From an uncultured Bacteroidota bacterium (GTDB taxonomy: Bacteria; Bacteroidota; Bacteroidia; Flavobacteriales; Flavobacteriaceae), in assembly GCA_903842575.1 (NCBI GenBank), contig CAIMMM010000148.1, forward strand, positions 1-35,431: a stretch of DNA of 35,431 nt. The letters run 5' to 3'. Position numbers and translations under genes: made by a program. The first letter of the stretch is position 1. Each line of letters starts with the position of its first letter. Positions 1 through 8,097 of the stretch are shown piece by piece. The notes below the pieces were generated by a model that saw nothing but the letters and a program-made list of their open reading frames with translations, ran no database searches and was not told the origin of the DNA.

Positions 1-2
1 TT

Positions 3-185
3 ATGGCTAAATTATTAGTAAAACAAGTTAGAAGTAAAATCAACTGTCCTCTAACACAAAAAAGAGGATTGGAAGCTTTAGGTCTACGTAAAATGGGACA
101 AGTTGTTGAGCATGATTCAAATCCTGCTATCCTTGGAATGATAAATAAAGTTAAACACTTAGTTTCCGTAGAGGAAGTTAAATAA
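3..185 (+). CDS. rpmD: Large ribosomal subunit protein uL30
   Basis: A 60-residue L30, the usual bacterial length, bound to 23S rRNA in the large subunit. The N-terminus ([13 protein letters not shown]) and the central [20 protein letters not shown] stretch are typical of the family. It starts at the left edge with ATG and lies 11 bases before rplO, the standard order in the spc operon. The operon promoter lies outside the window. Confidence 0.97.
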   Translation: MAKLLVKQVRSKINCPLTQKRGLEALGLRKMGQVVEHDSNPAILGMINKVKHLVSVEEVK

Positions 186-196
186 CAAATACAGTT

Positions 197-649
197 ATGA
201 ATTTAAGTAACTTACAGCCAGCTGAAGGTTCAACACACAACCAAAACAAAAGGTTAGGTAGAGGAGAGGGTTCTGGAAAAGGTGGTACCGCTGCAAGAGG
301 TCACAAAGGAGCAAAATCTCGTTCTGGATATTCCAAAAAAATTGGTTTTGAAGGAGGTCAAATGCCATTGCAAAGACGTGTGCCTAAGTTTGGTTTCACA
401 AACATCAACCGTAAAGAATATCAAGGTATCAATCTTGATACACTACAAAATTTAGTGGATAATGGAACGGTAACTGATACTGTAGATTTCTCAGTAATCG
501 TTGCAAACCGTTTGGCTACTAAAAATGAAATGGTGAAAATTTTAGGTAGAGGTGAGCTAAAATCAAAATTAAAAGTATCTGGTCATAAATTTACTGCTAC
601 TGCAAAAGCCGCTATTGAAGCTGCTGGTGGAGAAGTAGTAGAACTATAA
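197..649 (+). CDS. rplO: Large ribosomal subunit protein uL15
   Basis: A 150-residue L15 that binds 23S rRNA late in large-subunit assembly. The N-terminal half is the family's Gly/Lys/Arg-rich extension (RLGRGEGSGKGGTAARGHKG), followed by FEGGQMPLQRRVPKFGF. The C-terminal globular part ends in AAIEAAGGEVVEL. It sits between rpmD and secY, 10 bases before secY, so transcription and translation with SecY are coupled, as in most bacteria. Confidence 0.98.
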   Translation: MNLSNLQPAEGSTHNQNKRLGRGEGSGKGGTAARGHKGAKSRSGYSKKIGFEGGQMPLQRRVPKFGFTNINRKEYQGINLDTLQNLVDNGTVTDTVDFSVIVANRLATKNEMVKILGRGELKSKLKVSGHKFTATAKAAIEAAGGEVVEL

Positions 650-659
650 ATCAACAACG

Positions 660-2003
660 ATGGAGAAATTTTTTGAATCATTACTTAATGTTTGGAAAAT
701 AGAAGAACTAAAAAATAGAATCCTAATTACTTTAGGGCTATTATTAGTTTATCGTTTTGGTGCGCACATAACGCTTCCAGGAATTGATGCTACACAATTA
801 CATAGCCTAGCGGGTCAAACCAAGGATGGTATTGGTTCAATTCTAGATATGTTTACCGGTGGAGCCTTTTCTAAAGCATCTGTATTTGCGTTAGGAATTA
901 TGCCTTACATTTCTGCATCTATTGTAGTTCAGTTAATGGGAATTGCTATTCCTTATTTACAGAAATTGCAAAAAGATGGTGAAAGCGGTAGAAAGAAAAT
1001 TAATCAGATTACACGTTGGTTAACAATTGGTATTACATTAATTCAAGGTCCTGGTTATATTTATAACCTATACAGAACTTTGCCAGGGAATGCATTCCTT
1101 TTAGGATTTAATTCTTTTTCATTCCTTTTCTCTTCGGTATTAATCCTTACAACAGGTACAATATTCGCAATGTGGTTAGGTGAAAAAATAACTGATAAAG
1201 GTATTGGAAATGGTATATCATTATTAATTATGATTGGAATTTTAGCAAGATTACCTCAAGCTTTAATCCAAGAATTTACATCAAGAGTTACCAATAACAA
1301 TGGTGGTCCGATGATTCTTGTATTCGAAATTATTGTGTGGTTACTCGTTATTATTGCTTGTGTACTTTTAGTAATGGCAGTTAGAAAAATCCCAGTACAA
1401 TACGCTCGTCGTACAACATCAGGAGATTTCGAACAAGATATGATGGGTGGAAACAGACAATGGATTCCTTTAAAGTTAAATGCAGCAGGTGTAATGCCAA
1501 TCATTTTTGCTCAAGCCATTATGTTTATCCCTGCAGCAGTTGCTGGTTTATCAAAATCTGAAACATCACAATCAATAGCTGGAACCTTTAGTAATATGTT
1601 TGGTTTTTGGTATTGTTTAGTATTTGCTTCGTTGATTGTAATTTTTACTTTCTTCTACACAGCAATTACAGTTCCAACAAATAAAATGGCCGATGATTTA
1701 AAAAGAAGCGGTGGCTTTATACCAGGTGTAAAACCAGGTATTGACACTGGCGATTATTTAGATAAAATCATGTCATTAGTAACATTCCCAGGATCATTAT
1801 TTCTTGCTTTAATTGCTGTGTTCCCAGCCATTGTTGTAAGTATGGATGTTCAACAATCATGGGCTATGTTTTATGGCGGTACTTCATTAATCATTATGGT
1901 TGGTGTTGCTATCGATACAATTCAACAGATAAATTCTTATCTATTGAATAAACATTATGATGGGTTGATGAAAAGTGGTAAAAACAGAAAAGCAGTAGCT
2001 TAA
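660..2003 (+). CDS. secY: Preprotein translocase subunit SecY
   Basis: The 447-residue channel subunit of the SecYEG translocon in the inner membrane. Ten hydrophobic segments can be followed. The N-terminal RNRILITLGLLLVYRFGAHI and the plug-region motif near GGAFSKASVFALGIMPYISA (residues about 67-87) are characteristic. The C-terminal half contains PTNKMADDLKRSGGFIPGVK, the conserved cytosolic loop. It is in its normal place after rplO and 6 bases before infA. No adenylate kinase or map gene lies between secY and infA. Confidence 0.98.
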   Translation: MEKFFESLLNVWKIEELKNRILITLGLLLVYRFGAHITLPGIDATQLHSLAGQTKDGIGSILDMFTGGAFSKASVFALGIMPYISASIVVQLMGIAIPYLQKLQKDGESGRKKINQITRWLTIGITLIQGPGYIYNLYRTLPGNAFLLGFNSFSFLFSSVLILTTGTIFAMWLGEKITDKGIGNGISLLIMIGILARLPQALIQEFTSRVTNNNGGPMILVFEIIVWLLVIIACVLLVMAVRKIPVQYARRTTSGDFEQDMMGGNRQWIPLKLNAAGVMPIIFAQAIMFIPAAVAGLSKSETSQSIAGTFSNMFGFWYCLVFASLIVIFTFFYTAITVPTNKMADDLKRSGGFIPGVKPGIDTGDYLDKIMSLVTFPGSLFLALIAVFPAIVVSMDVQQSWAMFYGGTSLIIMVGVAIDTIQQINSYLLNKHYDGLMKSGKNRKAVA

Positions 2004-2009
2004 TTTTTT

Positions 2010-2225
2010 ATGGCAAAACAATCAGCAATAGAACAAGACGGATCAATAATTGAAGCATTATCAAATGCGATGTTTCGTGTTGAGTTAGAAAACGGACACA
2101 TTGTAATTGCTCATATTTCTGGAAAAATGCGGATGCATTATATTAAATTATTACCTGGTGATAAAGTAAAACTAGAAATGAGCCCTTATGATTTGTCTAA
2201 AGCAAGAATTACCTATAGATATTAA
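2010..2225 (+). CDS. infA: Translation initiation factor IF-1
   Basis: A 71-residue single OB-fold protein that binds the A site of the 30S subunit during initiation. Family motifs include [34 protein letters not shown] and the C-terminal [10 protein letters not shown]. Length and sequence are normal. It lies between secY and the short rpmJ, the usual Bacteroidota arrangement. Confidence 0.98.
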   Translation: MAKQSAIEQDGSIIEALSNAMFRVELENGHIVIAHISGKMRMHYIKLLPGDKVKLEMSPYDLSKARITYRY

Positions 2226-2237
2226 AGATATTCCAAA

Positions 2238-2354
2238 ATGAAAGTAAGAACATCAGTTAAAAAGAGAAGTGCCGAGTGCAAGATTGTACGAAGAAACGGC
2301 GTATTATATGTGATCAATAAAAAGAATCCTAGATTTAAACAAAGACAAGGATAA
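2238..2354 (+). CDS. rpmJ: Large ribosomal subunit protein bL36, zinc-free form
   Basis: A 38-codon gene starting ATG at 2238 and ending TAA at 2352-2354. The product begins [20 protein letters not shown] and ends [11 protein letters not shown], a clear L36. The zinc form of L36 has a C-x2-C...C...H ribbon. Here only Cys14 remains and the other ligand positions are occupied by residues such as Val and Asn, so this is the zinc-independent type. It sits 12 bases after infA and 2 bases before rpsM. Confidence 0.97.
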   Translation: MKVRTSVKKRSAECKIVRRNGVLYVINKKNPRFKQRQG

Positions 2355-2356
2355 TT

Positions 2357-2731
2357 ATGGCAAGAATAGCAGGGGTAGACATCCCAAAAAACAAAAGAGG
2401 AGTTATCGCTTTAACCTACATCTTCGGTGTTGGAAAAAGTAGAGCAATTGAAGTTTTAGAAAAAGCTCAAGTTAGCCAAGATACCAAAGTTCAAGATTGG
2501 AATGATGAAGAGATCGGAGCAATTCGTGAAGCTGTATCATACTATAAAATTGAAGGGGAACTTCGTTCTGAAGTATCATTACACATCAAACGTTTGATGG
2601 ATATTGGTTGCTACAGAGGAATTCGTCATAGATCGGGTCTTCCATTAAGAGGACAAAGAACTAAAAACAATTCTAGAACTAGAAAAGGTAAAAGAAAAAC
2701 TGTTGCTAACAAGAAAAAAGCAACTAAATAA
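2357..2731 (+). CDS. rpsM: Small ribosomal subunit protein uS13
   Basis: A 124-residue S13 in the head of the 30S subunit, contacting the P-site tRNA and the 50S subunit. It begins [20 protein letters not shown] and has the helix-two-turn-helix region ([10 protein letters not shown]). The C-terminal tail carries [20 protein letters not shown] and ends in a Lys-rich stretch. It is followed 8 bases later by rpsK, as in nearly all bacterial alpha operons. Confidence 0.98.
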   Translation: MARIAGVDIPKNKRGVIALTYIFGVGKSRAIEVLEKAQVSQDTKVQDWNDEEIGAIREAVSYYKIEGELRSEVSLHIKRLMDIGCYRGIRHRSGLPLRGQRTKNNSRTRKGKRKTVANKKKATK

Positions 2732-2739
2732 TAAGTAAT

Positions 2740-3123
2740 ATGGCAAAAGCAACTGCAAAAAAACGTAAAGTTATCGTTGAGTCAACTGGTGAAGCTCATA
2801 TTAGCGCAACTTTTAACAACATCATTATTTCTTTAACCAATAAGAAAGGTGAAGTTATTTCTTGGTCTTCAGCTGGTAAAATGGGATTCAGAGGTTCTAA
2901 AAAGAATACTCCATATGCAGCCCAAATGGCAGCAGAAGATTGTTCAAAAGTAGCTCTTGAAGCGGGTTTGAAAAAAGTAAAAGTATATGTTAAAGGTCCA
3001 GGTAATGGAAGAGAATCTGCTATCAGATCTTTACATAATGGCGGAATTGAAGTAACAGAAATTATTGATGTTACTCCAATGCCTCATAACGGATGTCGTC
3101 CTCCTAAAAGACGAAGAGTATAA
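2740..3123 (+). CDS. rpsK: Small ribosomal subunit protein uS11
   Basis: A 127-residue S11 of the 30S platform. The central [16 protein letters not shown] and [20 protein letters not shown] motifs, [13 protein letters not shown], and the C-terminal [18 protein letters not shown] are all diagnostic. The gene is intact. After it comes a 92-base gap with a structured leader before rpsD, longer than the other gaps in this operon. Confidence 0.98.
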   Translation: MAKATAKKRKVIVESTGEAHISATFNNIIISLTNKKGEVISWSSAGKMGFRGSKKNTPYAAQMAAEDCSKVALEAGLKKVKVYVKGPGNGRESAIRSLHNGGIEVTEIIDVTPMPHNGCRPPKRRRV

Positions 3124-3143
3124 TATTAATATAGTATAACAAA

Positions 3144-3199
3144 AAGATAGATACTGTAGATTATCGAAGGATATGACCTGAATTCATAATCTCTATCTT
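3144..3199 (+). promoter_or_regulatory. Candidate structured mRNA leader upstream of rpsD
   Basis: Two nested stems can be drawn in the gap before rpsD. The outer arm AAGATAG (3144-3150) pairs with CTATCTT (3193-3199). The inner arm AGATTAT (3158-3164) pairs with ATAATCT (3186-3192). The right arms are adjacent while the left arms are separated by a 7-base bulge (3151-3157). A 21-base apical region (3165-3185) remains. S4 represses its own synthesis through mRNA structures in other bacteria, so an autoregulatory S4 site is a reasonable inference. An RNA-processing site is the alternative. Confidence 0.6.
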
Positions 3200-3215
3200 A
3201 ACTTAAATTTTTAAA

Positions 3216-3821
3216 ATGGCAAGATATACTGGTCCAAGTACAAGAATAGCTCGTAAGTTTGGCGAAGCTATATTCGGAGATGACAAATCATTCGAAAAAA
3301 GGAATTACCCTCCAGGACAACATGGAATGTCCAAAAAAAGAGGTAAAAAATCTGAATATGCAGTTCAGTTGATGGAAAAGCAAAAAGCGAAGTACAGCTA
3401 CGGAATTCTTGAAAAACAATTCAGAAACTTATTTAAAAAAGCAGCAGCTTCTAAAGGTGTAACAGGCGAAATCCTTTTGCAATTATGTGAAGCACGTTTA
3501 GACAACGTTGTTTTTAGAATGGGTATTGCTCCAACAAGAAGAGCAGCAAGACAAATCGTTTCTCACAGACACATTACCGTTAATGGTGAATTAGTTAACA
3601 TCCCATCTTACCACTTAAAAGCGGGAGATAAAGTTGCTGTTCGTGAAAAATCTAAATCTGTTGAAGCTATCGAGCGTTCATTAGCCAATTCTTCTCATGT
3701 ATATGAGTGGATTACTTGGAATAATGATACTAAAGAAGGAACTTTTGTTTCTGTTCCTGCTAGATTGCAAATTCCAGAAAATATCAAAGAACAATTAATC
3801 GTAGAGTTGTACAACAAATAA
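3216..3821 (+). CDS. rpsD: Small ribosomal subunit protein uS4
   Basis: A 201-residue S4, a primary 16S rRNA-binding protein that nucleates assembly of the 30S body. The start [20 protein letters not shown] is typical of Bacteroidota. The N-terminal zinc-binding cysteines found in some S4 proteins are absent. The S4 RNA-binding domain is seen in [20 protein letters not shown] and [18 protein letters not shown] (residues about 95-130). The protein ends [11 protein letters not shown]. Its own structured leader suggests local control within the operon. Confidence 0.98.
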   Translation: MARYTGPSTRIARKFGEAIFGDDKSFEKRNYPPGQHGMSKKRGKKSEYAVQLMEKQKAKYSYGILEKQFRNLFKKAAASKGVTGEILLQLCEARLDNVVFRMGIAPTRRAARQIVSHRHITVNGELVNIPSYHLKAGDKVAVREKSKSVEAIERSLANSSHVYEWITWNNDTKEGTFVSVPARLQIPENIKEQLIVELYNK

Positions 3822-3842
3822 TAATTGACATTAGTTTAAATT

Positions 3843-4835
3843 ATGGCAATATTTAATTTTCAGAAGCCCGATAAAGTTATCATGATCGATTCAACCGATT
3901 TTGAAGGTAAGTTTGAATTCAGACCTTTAGAACCTGGTTACGGATTGACAGTAGGTAACGCACTTAGAAGAGTTTTACTTTCTGCATTAGAAGGTTATGC
4001 AATAACATCTATCCGTATGGATGGTGTTGAGCATGAGTTTTCTACTATTTCAGGAGTTGTTGAAGACGTAACAGAAATTATTCTTAATCTAAAACAAGTA
4101 CGTTTCAAACGTCAAATTGAAGATATAGATAATGAAACGGTTACCATTTCAATTTCTGGTAAAAATCAAATTACAGCTGGTGATTTTCAAAAATTTATCT
4201 CAGGATTTCAAGTTTTAAATCCAGAGTTAGTTATTTGTAACTTGGATAGTAAAGTCAACCTTAATATTGAAATGACAATAGAAAAAGGTAGAGGATACGT
4301 TCCGGCTGAAGAGAACAAAAAACAAAATGCTGCAATTGGTACAATTTATACCGACTCTATTTTTACACCAGTAAAAAATGTGAAGTATACTATTGAAAAC
4401 TTTCGTGTTGAGCAAAAAACAGATTATGAAAAATTAGTTTTTGAAATTAAAACTGATGGTTCCATCAATCCAAAAGATGCCCTTACTGAAGCTGCAAAAG
4501 TTTTAATTCATCACTTCATGTTGTTCTCCGATGAGAGAATTACTCTTGAAGCTGACGAAATTGCACAAACAGAATCTTATGACGAAGAATCACTACACAT
4601 GAGACAATTGCTTAAAACTAAGCTTGTTGATATGGATTTATCCGTAAGAGCATTAAACTGTTTGAAAGCAGCCGAAGTAGATACATTAGGAGACTTAGTA
4701 TCGTTCAATAAAAATGACCTTATGAAATTCCGTAATTTCGGTAAAAAATCTTTAACAGAACTTGACGAACTTGTTGCTGTAAAGAATTTAACCTTCGGAA
4801 TGGATTTAGGTAAATACAAATTAGATAAAGAATAA
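3843..4835 (+). CDS. rpoA: DNA-directed RNA polymerase subunit alpha
   Basis: The 330-residue alpha subunit, which dimerises to nucleate RNA polymerase assembly. The N-terminal domain contains [20 protein letters not shown] and [24 protein letters not shown] linker follows at about residues 230-250. The C-terminal domain ([20 protein letters not shown], then [12 protein letters not shown]) carries the helix-hairpin-helix that contacts DNA and activators. Length is normal. It lies between rpsD and rplQ, completing the alpha operon. Confidence 0.98.
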   Translation: MAIFNFQKPDKVIMIDSTDFEGKFEFRPLEPGYGLTVGNALRRVLLSALEGYAITSIRMDGVEHEFSTISGVVEDVTEIILNLKQVRFKRQIEDIDNETVTISISGKNQITAGDFQKFISGFQVLNPELVICNLDSKVNLNIEMTIEKGRGYVPAEENKKQNAAIGTIYTDSIFTPVKNVKYTIENFRVEQKTDYEKLVFEIKTDGSINPKDALTEAAKVLIHHFMLFSDERITLEADEIAQTESYDEESLHMRQLLKTKLVDMDLSVRALNCLKAAEVDTLGDLVSFNKNDLMKFRNFGKKSLTELDELVAVKNLTFGMDLGKYKLDKE

Positions 4836-4838
4836 ATA

Positions 4839-4883
4839 ACTTCATATTTTGCTCTCCAAAGAGGATTGTAGCAAGATGAAAGT
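4839..4883 (+). promoter_or_regulatory. Hairpin leader between rpoA and rplQ
   Basis: The 63-base gap before rplQ folds into one long interrupted hairpin. ACTTCAT (4839-4845) pairs with ATGAAAGT (4876-4883) with one bulged A. TTTGCT (4848-4853) pairs with AGCAAG (4870-4875). A short CTC/GAG stem with a CAAA loop (4854-4863) caps it. There is no T-run after it, so it does not look like a terminator. A ribosomal-protein leader or a processing site is possible. Confidence 0.45.
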
Positions 4884-4898
4884 TTAAAAAAGCACGTC

Positions 4899-5534
4899 AT
4901 GAGACACGGAAAAAAATTCAATCACCTTAGCAGACAGACTGGACATAGAAAATCTATGTTAGCCAATATGGCTTGTTCATTAATTGAGCACAAACGTATC
5001 AATACAACTGTTGCTAAAGCAAAAGCGCTTAAACAATTCGTTGAGCCATTAATAACAAAATCAAAAGAAGACACTACGCACAACAGACGTATCGTGTTCG
5101 CTAACCTAAGAAGCAAATATGCAGTAACTGATTTATTCAGAGATGTAGCTGCTAAAGTAGGTGATCGTCCAGGTGGATATACTCGTATCATCAAAGTTGG
5201 AAACCGTTTAGGTGACAACGCCGATATGGCAATGATTGAGCTAGTAGATTTTAATGAACTATACAACGGAGGTAAAAAAGAAGAGAAAAAAGCGAAAAGC
5301 CGTCGTGGTGGAAAAGCTAAAAAATCGGAAGATACTCCAGTTGCAGAAGTTAAACCAGTTGAAGCAGCTCCAGCACCAGTGATGGAAGAAGTTGTTGCAA
5401 CTCCGGTTGCAGAGGTTGAAGAAGCTCCAGTTGCTGAAGTTGAAGAGACTCCAGCGGCAGAAGTTGAAACTCAAGTTGAAGAAACTCCAGAAGCCCCGGC
5501 TGATGAAGAAGCTAAAGAAGAAGAAAAAGAATAA
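4899..5534 (+). CDS. rplQ: Large ribosomal subunit protein bL17 with long acidic tail
   Basis: A 211-residue L17. The first ~125 residues are the normal ribosomal protein ([20 protein letters not shown], then [20 protein letters not shown] and [13 protein letters not shown]). After a Lys-rich linker ([17 protein letters not shown]) comes a tail of about 70 residues rich in Pro, Val, Ala and Glu, with repeated PVAEVE-like units and an EEEKE end. Many L17 proteins stop near 120-130 residues. The tail is likely disordered and strongly acidic. This is the last gene of the operon and is followed by a strong terminator. Confidence 0.97.
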   Translation: MRHGKKFNHLSRQTGHRKSMLANMACSLIEHKRINTTVAKAKALKQFVEPLITKSKEDTTHNRRIVFANLRSKYAVTDLFRDVAAKVGDRPGGYTRIIKVGNRLGDNADMAMIELVDFNELYNGGKKEEKKAKSRRGGKAKKSEDTPVAEVKPVEAAPAPVMEEVVATPVAEVEEAPVAEVEETPAAEVETQVEETPEAPADEEAKEEEKE

Positions 5535-5556
5535 TGATTTCTATTTCATAAATATT

Positions 5557-5591
5557 AAGGATAAACTTTTATTAGTTTATCCTTTTTTTTT
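5557..5591 (+). terminator. Rho-independent terminator after rplQ
   Basis: A perfect 10-bp stem, AAGGATAAAC (5557-5566) with GTTTATCCTT (5575-5584), has an 8-base loop and is followed by a run of T to 5591. It ends the ribosomal operon and overlaps the start of the carA promoter. Confidence 0.92.
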
Positions 5592-5619
5592 GCTCAATGC
5601 TTTTTAAAACATAAATTTG
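5590..5619 (+). promoter_or_regulatory. carA promoter (Bacteroidota consensus)
   Basis: TTG at 5590-5592 is separated by 19 bases from TAAATTTG at 5612-5619, matching the flavobacterial TTG / TAnnTTTG promoter consensus and spacing. Transcription would start near 5625, about 20 bases before the carA ATG at 5648. Confidence 0.75.
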
Positions 5620-5647
5620 CAACACACAACAACTACTCTAACTACTA

Positions 5648-6757
5648 ATGAAATACACAACACGACCACAAGCCATTTTACTACTCGCTGACGGAACCAT
5701 TTTTTATGGAAAATCAATAGGCATTTCTGGAACTACTTTTGGAGAAGTTTGTTTCAATACCGGAATGACAGGTTATCAAGAAATTTTTACGGACCCATCC
5801 TATTTTGGACAAATCATGGTAGCAACCAATCCTCACATTGGAAACTATGGTGTAAATGCAGATGAAGTGGAAGCCGACAAAGTGATGATTTCGGGTTTGG
5901 TTTGTAAAAATTTCAGTTTTAATCATTCCAGAGCCAACTCCGAAGGGAACCTCTATGACTATTTCGAGAAACAAAACCTTGTTTGCATTTCCGATGTGGA
6001 TACGCGTGCCTTGGTTAGTTATATCCGTGATAATGGCGCTCAAAATGCTGTTATTTGCACCGATGGAACTCCTATTGAGGATTTAAAAAATCAATTGGTA
6101 AATGTTCCAAATATGAATGGTTTAGAATTAGCTTCAAAAGTTTCGACAACAATTCCATATTTCTTTGGAAATGAAAACGCCAAATATAAAATTGCCGCAC
6201 TCGATTTAGGCATCAAAAGAAACATATTACGGAACCTTTCCAACAGAGATTGCTACATCAAAGTGTTTCCATACAACACTTCTTTTGAAGATTTAAAAGC
6301 ATTTAATCCAGATGGATATTTTCTATCCAATGGACCGGGAGATCCGGAACCTTTATTTGGAGTACAAGAAGTTGCCAAACAGATTATTGCAACAGACAAA
6401 CCTCTATTCGGGATTTGCCTTGGGCATCAAATTATTGGTTTGGCCAACGGGATTTCAACATATAAAATGTTTAACGGCCACAGAGGAATTAATCATCCAG
6501 TAATGAATACATTGACAGGAAAAGGAGAAATCACCTCGCAAAACCACGGATTTGCTGTAAATAGAGAGCAATTAGAAAGTCATCCCGATTTAGAAATTAC
6601 CCATTTTCATATTAATGACAATACGGTGGCAGGAATGAGAATGAAATCTAAGAATTGTTTCTCGGTGCAATACCATCCAGAAGCAAGTCCGGGACCCCAT
6701 GATTCTTCGTATTTGTTTGATGAATTTATTGAACGAATTTCAGTTTCAAGAAAGTGA
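5648..6757 (+). CDS. carA: Carbamoyl-phosphate synthase small subunit
   Basis: The 369-residue glutaminase subunit of carbamoyl-phosphate synthase. It passes ammonia from glutamine to CarB for arginine and pyrimidine synthesis. The N-terminal CPSase domain begins ADGTIFYGKSIGISGTTFGE and includes GMTGYQEIFTDPSYFGQI. The class I glutamine amidotransferase domain follows, with nucleophile Cys257 in LFGICLGHQIIGLA and partners His343 and Glu345 in QYHPEASPGPHD. Length is normal. carB is not in the window. The gene has its own promoter and terminator, so it is probably monocistronic. Confidence 0.97.
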   Translation: MKYTTRPQAILLLADGTIFYGKSIGISGTTFGEVCFNTGMTGYQEIFTDPSYFGQIMVATNPHIGNYGVNADEVEADKVMISGLVCKNFSFNHSRANSEGNLYDYFEKQNLVCISDVDTRALVSYIRDNGAQNAVICTDGTPIEDLKNQLVNVPNMNGLELASKVSTTIPYFFGNENAKYKIAALDLGIKRNILRNLSNRDCYIKVFPYNTSFEDLKAFNPDGYFLSNGPGDPEPLFGVQEVAKQIIATDKPLFGICLGHQIIGLANGISTYKMFNGHRGINHPVMNTLTGKGEITSQNHGFAVNREQLESHPDLEITHFHINDNTVAGMRMKSKNCFSVQYHPEASPGPHDSSYLFDEFIERISVSRK

Positions 6758-6765
6758 TAAAAACA

Positions 6766-6792
6766 AGAAAACCTTCTAAAAGAAGGTTTTCT
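6766..6792. terminator. Bidirectional terminator between carA and the cytochrome operon
   Basis: A perfect 12-bp inverted repeat, AGAAAACCTTCT (6766-6777) and AGAAGGTTTTCT (6781-6792), with a 3-base loop, lies between the two convergent units. The T-rich right arm serves carA, and its A-rich left arm would give U-rich RNA on the minus strand. Confidence 0.85.
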
Positions 6793-6813
6793 AAATAATA
6801 TAAGAGGAGCTGT

Positions 6814-7221
6814 TTATTTTTTCAAGGTTCTAACATAATTTATAACCAACCATCTGTCTTCATCATTTGGAATTTTTTTCTTGAATGAATTCATATCATC
6901 TCTTCCTTCTGTGATTTTATAAAAGAGTTCGCCGTCTGTTTGTTTTTGAAATTCGGCAGATGAAAAATCACCTAAATCTCCTTTTAATTCAGCTGCTTTA
7001 GAGCCATCACCCAATCCTTTTTTGCCGTGACATGAGGTGCATTGCTTTGCAAATAAAGCTTTTCCTTCCGCCATGCTTTCTTTGTCTTTAGGATCTGTTG
7101 GATTTTTCATGGTTTTGTATTTAGCAGGGACTTCCCAAACCTTTTTTTGTACTAAAACGGTAAAGGAAAGCATCACAAAAGCTATCAATCCCATTATTGT
7201 AAATAATTTTATATTTTTCAT
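6814..7221 (-). CDS. Membrane-anchored mono-heme cytochrome c
   Basis: A 135-residue c-type cytochrome, last gene of the minus-strand operon. A hydrophobic N-terminal segment (residues about 5-24) without a clear cleavage site probably anchors it in the inner membrane, facing the periplasm. The heme site is CTSCH at 61-65 within ALFAKQCTSCHGKKGLGDG. Met110 (GRDDMNSF) is the likely second axial ligand, and the C-terminal helix DRWLVINYVRTL is typical of class I cytochromes. It lies 6 bases after the preceding gene. It probably relays electrons to or from the NrfD/Fe-S pair in the same operon. The redox partner is unknown. Confidence 0.9.
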   Translation of the reverse strand: MKNIKLFTIMGLIAFVMLSFTVLVQKKVWEVPAKYKTMKNPTDPKDKESMAEGKALFAKQCTSCHGKKGLGDGSKAAELKGDLGDFSSAEFQKQTDGELFYKITEGRDDMNSFKKKIPNDEDRWLVINYVRTLKK

Positions 7222-7227
7222 GAGTAA

Positions 7228-8097
7228 TTAATTTTTAGATTTATAAATTTTATATAGATTAATGAGTAAAAAAGTTAATATCGTCCATATTCCGATTAAA
7301 ATTACATTGGGAACAATTAATAAGAATAAAGGCGTTTTTAAAGGTGGAGACCACATTGTTCTTTTGTCGAATGTTGATTTATCTACAATTGGAACGCCAA
7401 AATTTGCATAGGCGTTAGCAATAACAGTGCCATAGTTTTCACTTTCTTCGATAACAACCTGAAAGTTCAGAATTCCTTTTATTCCTGTTAGCCCACTGTC
7501 AATTGGAACTGAAATAGCCCCGTCTTCATCCGTTGTATAACTCTCTTCTCCGCCAATGGCAAGATTGCCAAATAATCTTTTTAACCCAACTTTAAGGGTT
7601 TCCTCAGCTATAGGATTATTATCTGAAGAGACTAAACGCGCTTTGATGGTATAAATGCTATCTGTTTTCTCAATAGAAGCTTCGATAGTGACATTTTTTA
7701 CCGAAACGCTTTCTTCGTTATCTTCAAATATTTTATCGTTTTCAACTTTTACTGTGTAAGATGCTGATTGTAAATTAAATTTGGAAGGAATAATGAATTT
7801 TGCTTTTCCATTCTTATCCGATTTAATCGTACCTATTTTAATATCCGAAACGACACCAGTTGTATCCACTTTGTATATAGTAAAGGTAAGATTTTTACAA
7901 GGTTCAAATCCGTTTTTCCCTTTAAATTTAGATGTGAGATCCAAATAACAGTTTCCTTTCATTATTCTATAATGCTGTATTGTAAGGCTAAAACTCTTTT
8001 TATCTTCTTGACTAAAGGCATTGTTTCCATAAAAGGTAAACATTAGTATAAAAACCAAAAGTGACGATTTACAATATTTAATAGTTGTTTGTATCAT
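7228..8097 (-). CDS. Unknown exported protein with C-terminal membrane anchor
   Basis: A 289-residue protein that I do not recognise. It has a signal peptide (residues 1-29, ending NNAFSQ) and a beta-rich periplasmic region. That region may be two Ig-like or macroglobulin-like modules, with linkers such as IGTIKSDKNGKAKF and ESYTTDEDGAISVPI. One transmembrane helix sits at about 255-282, followed by a short basic tail (YKIYKSKN). Two cysteines (Cys50 and Cys67) could form a disulfide. No heme or metal motif is present. Its start overlaps the NrfD stop by 4 bases (ATGA at 8094-8097), so it is translationally coupled and probably an accessory subunit of that complex. Confidence 0.8.
   Translation of the reverse strand: MIQTTIKYCKSSLLVFILMFTFYGNNAFSQEDKKSFSLTIQHYRIMKGNCYLDLTSKFKGKNGFEPCKNLTFTIYKVDTTGVVSDIKIGTIKSDKNGKAKFIIPSKFNLQSASYTVKVENDKIFEDNEESVSVKNVTIEASIEKTDSIYTIKARLVSSDNNPIAEETLKVGLKRLFGNLAIGGEESYTTDEDGAISVPIDSGLTGIKGILNFQVVIEESENYGTVIANAYANFGVPIVDKSTFDKRTMWSPPLKTPLFLLIVPNVILIGIWTILTFLLINLYKIYKSKN

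Noticed and set aside
4577..4921. Minus-strand frame of 114 residues opposite rpoA and rplQ
   Set aside because: It lies antisense to two strongly conserved genes with clear coding signatures. It is a shadow frame.
5392..5607. Frame rich in Leu/Lys overlapping the rplQ tail
   Set aside because: It is the out-of-frame reading of the repetitive L17 tail and runs through the terminator.
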